Shown: positions 1 through 3,709 of the stretch, piece after piece
Position numbering within the stretch: position 1 is the stretch's first letter
How the letters are laid out: every line of letters begins with the position of its first letter
Origin: Bacteroidota bacterium
GTDB lineage: Bacteria; Bacteroidota; Ignavibacteria; SZUA-365; JAADGX01
Assembly: GCA_024276335.1 (NCBI GenBank)
Contig: JAJRXL010000500.1
Coordinates: 1 to 5,436, forward strand
Direction of reading: 5' to 3'
DNA length: 5,436 nt
Notes under the pieces: model-generated
What the model was told of the DNA's origin: nothing
Seen by the model: only the letters and a program-made list of their open reading frames with translations
Databases searched by the model: none
Translations under genes and position numbers: made by a program

Positions 1-42
1 CGGCGCATCGGACCACGGGAGAGCGATGCTGGGACGCTGAAT

Positions 43-82
43 GAATTTGCGAATTGACGAATTAGCGGATTGGTGAATATGG
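43..82. repeat. Degenerate 8-bp tandem array (GAATTNNC-like)
   Basis: Five consecutive octamers are in exact 8-bp phase: GAATTTGC, GAATTGAC, GAATTAGC, GGATTGGT and GAATATGG. The first three share GAATT and a terminal C; the last two are more diverged. In repeat unit 2 the corresponding stretch (about 355-385) is about two octamers shorter, which suggests gain or loss by slippage. The array lies outside any supported gene. Confidence 0.7.
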
Positions 83-105
83 TTTTGTGTTGCATCGGGA
101 ATCAG

Positions 106-125
106 CCCACGGACTCATCCGTGGG
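106..125. repeat. Hairpin A in unit 1 (8-bp perfect stem)
   Basis: CCCACGGA (106-113) pairs perfectly with TCCGTGGG (118-125) around a four-base loop CTCA. The run of four A after it is short, so a terminator function is possible but weak. The counterpart in unit 2 keeps the stem and changes one loop base. Confidence 0.8.
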
Positions 126-131
126 AAAATG

Positions 132-145
132 TTCACCAGAGTGAA
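132..145. repeat. Hairpin B in unit 1 (5-bp stem)
   Basis: TTCAC (132-136) pairs with GTGAA (141-145) around the loop CAGA. The stem is short on its own. Its copy at 436-449 keeps both arms and has loop CAAA, which is the main reason to list it. Confidence 0.5.
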
Positions 146-149
146 TTTC

Positions 150-169
150 AAAACCGTTTCAACGGTTTT
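150..169. repeat. Hairpin C in unit 1 (9-bp stem, degenerate in unit 2)
   Basis: AAAACCGTT (150-158) pairs perfectly with AACGGTTTT (161-169), separated by only two bases, so as a hairpin the innermost pairs would open to form the loop. In unit 2 the left arm reads AAAACACCT and no longer pairs with the intact right arm, so this is the one stem not preserved between the copies. Confidence 0.65.
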
Positions 170-222
170 CATGAATTGATATTGGATTGTATTGGAATCA
201 AGATAATGTTTCGATCAATGTC

Positions 223-243
223 ATTCCGGACTTGATCCGGAAT
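223..243. repeat. Hairpin D in unit 1 (REP-like ATTCCGGA palindrome)
   Basis: ATTCCGGA (223-230) pairs with TCCGGAAT (236-243) around CTTGA. Together with the preceding TGTC, this matches a palindromic intergenic motif I recall as common in many proteobacterial and metagenomic genomes; that similarity is from memory, not from a search. The element is identical in unit 2. Confidence 0.8.
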
Positions 244-286
244 CCGGGAATTTCAACGAACCGTATTTGATCGACGGGAGAGATTC

Positions 287-302
287 GGCGCCGGGAGGCG
301 CC
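287..302. repeat. Hairpin E in unit 1 (GGCGCC stem, GNRA-type loop)
   Basis: GGCGCC (287-292) pairs with GGCGCC (297-302) around GGGA, which fits the GNRA tetraloop pattern if read as plus-strand RNA. The copy in unit 2 has loop GAGA, also GNRA. The overlapping 12-base palindrome GGAGGCGCCTCC (294-305) allows an alternative pairing in this copy only. Confidence 0.7.
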
Positions 303-409
303 TCCTACGGGGTTCTCTTGACGGACTACAGACCACAGTAGAGCGATTCCAAATGCTAAATTGGTCTTCGGATCGGCGGACACGGTCTCGTGATGCAGTG
401 CAAAATCAG

Positions 410-429
410 CCCACGGATTCATCCGTGGG
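410..429. repeat. Hairpin A in unit 2
   Basis: The same 8-bp stem as in unit 1 (CCCACGGA with TCCGTGGG), here with loop TTCA instead of CTCA. The only difference between the copies in this 20-base element falls in the loop. Confidence 0.8.
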
Positions 430-435
430 AAAATG

Positions 436-449
436 TTCACCAAAGTGAA
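436..449. repeat. Hairpin B in unit 2 (5-bp stem)
   Basis: TTCAC (436-440) and GTGAA (445-449) are both unchanged from unit 1. The loop is CAAA instead of CAGA. Confidence 0.5.
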
Positions 450-526
450 TTTCAAAACACCTTCAACGGTTTTCATGAATTGATATTGGATTGTATTGGA
501 ATCCGGATAATGCTTCGATCAATGTC

Positions 527-547
527 ATTCCGGACTTGATCCGGAAT
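527..547. repeat. Hairpin D in unit 2 (REP-like palindrome)
   Basis: ATTCCGGA, CTTGA, TCCGGAAT, identical to the unit 1 copy at all 21 positions. The bases immediately after it differ between the copies. Confidence 0.8.
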
Positions 548-589
548 CCACGAATTTCACCGACCGTATTCGATCGACGGGAGAGATTC

Positions 590-605
590 GGCGCCGAGAG
601 GCGCC
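590..605. repeat. Hairpin E in unit 2 (GGCGCC stem, GAGA loop)
   Basis: GGCGCC arms at 590-595 and 600-605 enclose GAGA. The stem is unchanged from unit 1, and the loop changes from one GNRA sequence to another. The following base differs from unit 1, so the longer alternative palindrome is lost here. Confidence 0.7.
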
Positions 606-660
606 ACCTACGGGGTTTTATAGACGGATCATATCTGAAATGACGTTTATGGTTGATATA

Positions 661-687
661 ATACTACGAGCTACATACTACGAGCTA
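661..687. repeat. 14-bp tandem duplication
   Basis: ATACTACGAGCTA occurs at 661-673 and again at 675-687, separated by one base, giving a period of 14. The copies are identical over 13 bases. It lies directly between the long repeat array and the second octamer array. Confidence 0.8.
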
Positions 688-693
688 TTCCCC

Positions 694-725
694 TTGTCTC
701 CCAGTCTCCTTGTCACCTTGTCTTC
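694..725. repeat. Pyrimidine-rich 8-bp tandem array (TTGTCTCC-like)
   Basis: Four octamers in exact phase: TTGTCTCC, CAGTCTCC, TTGTCACC and TTGTCTTC. The preceding TATTCCCC (686-693) matches the pattern at 5 of 8 positions and may be a decayed fifth unit. The period equals that of the GAATT array at 43-82, but the sequence is unrelated. It is noncoding. Confidence 0.65.
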
Positions 726-774
726 GTTTACCTGCCATCATGAGGTGCAAATTCCCATTTTCAAATCCCCCCTC

Positions 775-1881
775 CTACTTTCTCACCCTGAACAAAACAA
801 TGATCCCAGCGATGAGAAAGAGCCCGTTCGCCAGCCACGCCGCCACCAGCGGGTTGAGATCACCGTTGTAACCGAACACCTGGCTCACCTTCTGGAACAC
901 GAGGTAAAGAAAGCAGATGAGTATGCTGACGCCGAACTGCACCGACAACCCCGCCCGGCGTTTCTGAAAAGCAAATGGCACCCCGAACAGCACGACGATG
1001 AACGAAGCGAACGGGAACGCGATCTTGCCGTGGTATTCCACCAGAAGCCTCGAGATATCGCTGCCCGCTTCCCGCTGGCGCTCGATGTAGTCCCGGAACG
1101 TGTCCAGCTCCACTTCCTCCGGTTTCTGCTGCTCCCGCATGATGATTTCCGGTGTGATTGAGAGCCCGCCGACGCGTATGGAATCGAACCGATTTACTAC
1201 TTCGCGAGCAGTGACAGGCAGGGTCGTATCACGCGAAAAGACACGATGAAGCCCTTCCCTGAGCACCCACGTATTTCGTAGTGAATCCCACGTCATTCGC
1301 CGCGCGTCATAGCGCTCGACCAGGAACGTCGGATCGTCGGTGTCAAAACGTTGGAGGGAAACCCTCCGGGCCTCGGCCGCCGAGGCGTCAAAGTAATTCA
1401 TAGACACGATGCGCATGCCCCCCCCCTGAAAGAAGAGGTTGAATTTTCCAATTCCCTGTACTCCCCTGCCGAAGTACCGGCGTTCCATGGCGATCCGCTT
1501 CCCGTTGATGGAAGGAAGAACCCAGCCGTCAAAGTAGATCATGAGGGCGGTAACAGCCAGGCCGATGAACAGGAGCGGTGCCATGTAGCGGTACAGGCTG
1601 AGCCCCGATGCCTTCAACACCGTGATTTCGTTGTGCGCGCTCATGCGCCCGGCGGTGAATAGCCCGGCCAACAGCATGGCCACCGGAACCATAAGGCTGA
1701 TGATCTGCGGCGTGAAATACACGTAGTACTCGGCAACGCCGAGCAGGGGGACGGCGTTGTCGATGAACTTGTTCATCTTCTCGATGATATCGACAAGAAT
1801 GAAAATGGAAATAAAGGCGATAAGGCTGAACAGGGCGCCCTGTAGAAATTGAATGACAACGTACCGGTCGATGATTTTCAT
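775..1881 (-). CDS. lptG: LptG-type LPS export permease (LptF/LptG family)
   Basis: A 368-residue inner-membrane protein, normal length for the family. With LptF and the ATPase LptB it extracts lipopolysaccharide from the inner membrane and passes it to the periplasmic Lpt bridge. By hydrophobicity there are three N-terminal helices (about 12-32, 60-79, 101-117), a periplasmic domain (about 120-285) and three C-terminal helices (about 287-305, 313-332, 345-364). The start MKIIDRYVV, the segment LVDIIEKMNKFID (29-41) and the cytoplasmic loop HNEITVLKASGLSLYR (83-98), expected to contact LptB, are family hallmarks. The DIIEKMNKFID segment and second place in the operon favour LptG over LptF. 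The ATG directly follows the lptF stop and has GAGG five bases upstream. A run of nine G encodes Gly153-155. The F/G assignment is less certain than the family. Confidence 0.9.
   Translation of the reverse strand: MKIIDRYVVIQFLQGALFSLIAFISIFILVDIIEKMNKFIDNAVPLLGVAEYYVYFTPQIISLMVPVAMLLAGLFTAGRMSAHNEITVLKASGLSLYRYMAPLLFIGLAVTALMIYFDGWVLPSINGKRIAMERRYFGRGVQGIGKFNLFFQGGGMRIVSMNYFDASAAEARRVSLQRFDTDDPTFLVERYDARRMTWDSLRNTWVLREGLHRVFSRDTTLPVTAREVVNRFDSIRVGGLSITPEIIMREQQKPEEVELDTFRDYIERQREAGSDISRLLVEYHGKIAFPFASFIVVLFGVPFAFQKRRAGLSVQFGVSILICFLYLVFQKVSQVFGYNGDLNPLVAAWLANGLFLIAGIIVLFRVRK
1418..1426 (-). repeat. Homopolymer run of nine G (coding strand) inside lptG
   Basis: The plus strand reads nine consecutive C, so the lptG coding strand has nine G. 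They run from the third base of Gln152 through Gly153, Gly154 and the first two bases of Gly155, in the periplasmic domain. Runs of this length are prone to slippage in replication and to sequencing error. As given, the frame is intact across it. Confidence 0.9.
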
Positions 1882-1890
1882 CTACGCCTC
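1879..1890 (-). promoter_or_regulatory. lptF-lptG junction: TAGATG with upstream GAGG
   Basis: On the minus strand the lptF stop TAG (1884-1882) is followed with no gap by the lptG ATG (1881-1879). A GAGG ribosome-binding motif (1890-1887) lies within the last lptF codons, five bases before the ATG. This arrangement fixes the lptG start and suggests translational coupling, so that the two permease halves are made in matched amounts. Confidence 0.8.
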
Positions 1891-3387
1891 GTAGGGATTG
1901 ATGGGCGCCTCTTCGCGGGGACGGAACCGCCTGGGCAGCTTGCGGCGCAAGGCGTGCCAGTCGATGACCCGGGTCTCGCGGGCAAACCGGATGGTCAGGA
2001 ACACGCCGAACACGCCGAAGATGATGTTGGCGATCCACATGCCGATAAGGGGGCTGACAAGGTCGCGGTCTGCAAGCTTCTCGCCACCGATGAGACAGGC
2101 CCAGTAGATTAGGAAGAAACCAAGACTGAGACTGGCCCCCACACCGAAACCTCCCCGGCGCGCCATCATGCCCAGCGGAATCCCCACCAGGACGAACACG
2201 ATGCATGCAAAAGGAATCGAGTATTTCTTGTATATCTCCACGTTGTACTTGTCCATTTGCTGTTGATCAAAGGCAATGGCCGCGCTGTCGGAGCGGATCA
2301 TGGACTGCATCACCCGCACGTCTTCCGCCGCCCGGAGCAGCGCCTGGTACCGGAGAACCGAATCCGGCAGGGCAGCGGGTGCGGGCGCGATGCGGCGCGG
2401 GGAACGCTTCGCCCTGTCCCGGCGGCGCCGAAGCTCATAGCCTGGATAAACGCCATCCGTGCGTACCTGCGCGGGAAGCGCGGAAAAGAACACCGGGTCC
2501 CCGTGGAATACACCGGCGAACTCGTTCATGACCCGGTTCTTCAACCTATCCTTCTTGCGCTGTTGCTCCTGCCGGATGCTGTCCACCAGGGCATTCATCA
2601 TGGCGGCGGACATGGTCCGGTCGTCGCGGTAGGCCTTGGTTGCGTCGCTGCGTTCGAACCCGAATCCTTCCGCGGGCATGACAATCCGGTGGCGCGTGAA
2701 GCGGATGCGCCGGTAGGCGGTGAAGTCGTCATCGCGTGTCTCATGGATTTCGCCGTTGCGCAGATCCATGATCAGGCAGGTGTAATCCGGGGTGAAGGAA
2801 ATCACGCCGTACTCCGCGGTCAGCACGATATGTTTTCCCGGCTGGGACAAGTCGTAAATGGTGATGCCTTCGAGATCGTTGGACTTCTCGAACGTCTTCC
2901 GCACCAGGATGCGGTAATTCGGGAGCTCCGACTCCGTGGTGAAGACGCCTGCTCTCAGGGACAGGGTGGGCTTGATACGGATGATATCGCTCATGAGAGT
3001 CCGAAGGCGGATGTTCGCTTCGGGAAGAATATCGTTGTTGAACCGGACGAGGAACAGTGTCAGGACTATGGCGGCAAACATGACCGGGGTCATCATACGG
3101 TACAGGCTCATGCCCGCGCCGCGCATGATGGTGATCTCGTTGTTCTGTGAAAGCGACCCGAACGCCATGAGCGTCGCCACCAGCACCGACATGGGTATGG
3201 ACAGTACCAGTATCCAGGCGAGGTTGAGCGCGATGAGCTCCGTGATCACGAGACCGCCCAAACCCTTTCCAACCAGGTCGCCCGCCCGCTTCATCAGGAA
3301 CTGGAGAAGAAACAGGAAAACGATAATAACGTTGGAAAACAGGAACGGCCCCAAGTGTGCCCGCAGGATATATCGCCAGAGAATCAC
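1882..3387 (-). CDS. lptF: LptF-type LPS export permease with large periplasmic insert
   Basis: A 501-residue LptF/LptG family permease, partner of the downstream LptG in the LPS-extracting ABC transporter. Predicted helices: about 12-32, 56-78, 100-118, then 389-408, 415-436 and 446-466. The loop QNNEITIMRGAGMSLYR (81-97) is the conserved cytoplasmic element expected to contact LptB. KYSIPFACIVFVLVGIPLG (388-406) is the typical fourth helix. Residues 120-245 would be the periplasmic jellyroll. Residues 255-388 are an extra segment of about 130 residues, charged and with a basic, proline-containing stretch at 320-341 (RRRRDRAKRSPRR). Usual family members have roughly 360 residues. The basic tail 467-501 should be cytoplasmic. 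The start is GTG: an in-frame TAA lies 9 bases upstream and no earlier start exists. No clear Shine-Dalgarno is seen. The F/G assignment rests on gene order. Confidence 0.88.
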   Translation of the reverse strand: MILWRYILRAHLGPFLFSNVIIVFLFLLQFLMKRAGDLVGKGLGGLVITELIALNLAWILVLSIPMSVLVATLMAFGSLSQNNEITIMRGAGMSLYRMMTPVMFAAIVLTLFLVRFNNDILPEANIRLRTLMSDIIRIKPTLSLRAGVFTTESELPNYRILVRKTFEKSNDLEGITIYDLSQPGKHIVLTAEYGVISFTPDYTCLIMDLRNGEIHETRDDDFTAYRRIRFTRHRIVMPAEGFGFERSDATKAYRDDRTMSAAMMNALVDSIRQEQQRKKDRLKNRVMNEFAGVFHGDPVFFSALPAQVRTDGVYPGYELRRRRDRAKRSPRRIAPAPAALPDSVLRYQALLRAAEDVRVMQSMIRSDSAAIAFDQQQMDKYNVEIYKKYSIPFACIVFVLVGIPLGMMARRGGFGVGASLSLGFFLIYWACLIGGEKLADRDLVSPLIGMWIANIIFGVFGVFLTIRFARETRVIDWHALRRKLPRRFRPREEAPINPYEA

Positions 3388-3417
3388 GTGACAGGGTTAC
3401 AAGTTGTTCTTTGCAAT

Positions 3418-3424
3418 TCGATAC
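3418..3424. promoter_or_regulatory. Isolated TCGATAC half-site in the lptF leader
   Basis: TCGATAC here is identical to the arm of the inverted repeat at 3564-3580. It lies between the predicted lptF transcription start and the GTG codon. The same 7-mer occurring by chance within this 322-bp region is unlikely but not excluded. Confidence 0.35.
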
Positions 3425-3436
3425 CTCTCAGGTGAG

Positions 3437-3465
3437 AATATACTCCTTCACCGGCCCATCGGCAA
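3437..3465 (-). promoter_or_regulatory. Candidate sigma70-type promoter for lptFG
   Basis: On the minus strand TTGCCG (3465-3460, 4 of 6 to TTGACA) and TATATT (3442-3437, 5 of 6 to TATAAT) are separated by exactly 17 bases. Transcription would start near 3430, leaving a leader of about 40 bases before the GTG of lptF. An imperfectly supported dyad TCTCA-GG-TGAGA (3426-3437) overlaps the predicted start. The call is by eye from consensus only. Confidence 0.5.
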
Positions 3466-3563
3466 CGCCGCCGCCTTTCCCGGAGGATGGTAATCATTTC
3501 AATACCGCAGAACTTTTACCTTGCTCTCCAAATCAGTTTTTAATAGCTTTCTACTTGCGTTAA

Positions 3564-3580
3564 TCGATACGCGGTATCGA
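3564..3580. promoter_or_regulatory. Perfect inverted repeat TCGATAC-GCG-GTATCGA
   Basis: Seven-base arms with a three-base spacer form a 17-bp palindrome 130 bp upstream of the sprA start and about 100 bp upstream of the lptF -35 element. Size and symmetry fit a binding site for a dimeric regulator. There is no T-run, so it is not a terminator. The regulator is unknown. Confidence 0.5.
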
Positions 3581-3709
3581 CGCGCACGTCAGGATCTTGT
3601 CATGTTCAACTACAAGCACGGAGATTCTATCGGGTTCATTACTACTATATGCAGTTAGGTCACGAGACGTAAAAACATAGTGATTCGCGGACCTTTTCCC
3701 TGTCTGGTA

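Larger units (their letters stand above)
1..319. repeat. Tandem direct repeat, unit 1 (left part possibly cut by window edge)
   Basis: First of two head-to-tail copies of a noncoding unit. The best-conserved part is 100-314, which matches 404-617 with about 14 substitutions and one single-base gap, roughly 93% identity by eye. Weaker homology extends left: the GACCAC...GAGCGAT segment at 11-27 matches 331-347 at 15 of 17 positions. Most differences between 67-81 and 370-384 are transitions. The unit holds five hairpin-forming segments and an 8-bp tandem array. No open reading frame in it resembles a protein. The copy reaches base 1, so further copies may lie outside the window. It resembles dispersed REP-like intergenic elements, but two long adjacent copies are more than a single REP. 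Confidence 0.85.
320..622. repeat. Tandem direct repeat, unit 2
   Basis: Second copy of the unit, about 303 bp. It begins at GACGGA (320-325), and the same GACGGA recurs at 623-628, just after the copy ends, marking the unit boundary. The copy lacks about 16 bp relative to unit 1, all within the stretch where unit 1 has its 8-bp array, so the length difference equals two octamers. Four of the five hairpins of unit 1 keep perfect stems here. The AAAACCGTT stem is disrupted by three adjacent substitutions at about 456-458. Beyond 628 the similarity stops. The boundary assignment is approximate. Confidence 0.85.
623..774. other. Noncoding stretch downstream of lptG
   Basis: This AT-richer stretch lies between the repeat array and the lptG stop. 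It holds a 14-bp tandem duplication and a pyrimidine-rich 8-bp array, described separately. I see no convincing rho-independent terminator for the minus-strand lptFG transcript, since no GC-rich stem is followed by a T-run on that strand. If transcription stops here it may use Rho or one of the hairpins in repeat unit 2. The plus-strand reading frame that opens at 640 is the antisense of lptG and is not a gene. Confidence 0.6.
3388..3709. promoter_or_regulatory. Divergent intergenic region between lptF and sprA
   Basis: A stretch of 322 bp separates the two divergent starts and must carry the promoters for both. It holds a candidate lptF promoter, an inverted repeat and an isolated half-site, described separately. 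I found no convincing -35/-10 pair for sprA on the plus strand, nor the TTTG-type -7 element of Bacteroidota. Short reading frames here, such as an ATG at 3602 that stops at 3656, have no recognisable product. Confidence 0.7.

Noticed and set aside
1..40. Possible C-terminal end of a gene entering from the left, with a TGA at 38-40
   Set aside because: Only 12 codons are visible, with no recognisable motif. Similar sequence recurs at 331-360 inside the repeat, so it is better explained as repeat DNA.
106..133. Rho-independent terminator at hairpin A
   Set aside because: The stem is good but is followed by four A rather than a T-run on the plus strand. On the minus strand there is no T-run after the stem either.
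198..476. Minus-strand reading frame of 92 residues across the repeat array
   Set aside because: It spans both repeat copies and the spacer. Its GFRIKSGMT segment is simply the translated REP-like palindrome, a type of spurious protein often seen in annotations. There is no ribosome site or domain.
100..628. CRISPR array
   Set aside because: There are only two copies of a 215-bp core, with a spacing of about 90 bp. CRISPR repeats are about 20-50 bp with similar-sized spacers. No cas gene is present.
1..628. Insertion sequence or transposon
   Set aside because: No transposase frame, no flanking target duplication and no terminal inverted repeats were found. A MITE-like origin stays possible and is covered in the findings.
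1529..2206. Minus-strand reading frame of 225 residues overlapping lptF and lptG
   Set aside because: It reads the same strand out of frame across the lptF-lptG junction. Its Arg/His/Pro-rich product has no membrane segments or family motifs.
2257..3150. Plus-strand reading frame of 297 residues opposite lptF
   Set aside because: It is antisense to a clearly recognised permease. Its composition, rich in His, Gly, Asp and Arg, is that of a shadow frame in GC-rich DNA.
3602..3658. Short plus-strand frame of 18 codons upstream of sprA, in the same frame
   Set aside because: It ends at TAG 3656 and has no ribosome site. It could be a leader peptide or a sign of an upstream extension broken by a stop, but nothing supports either.
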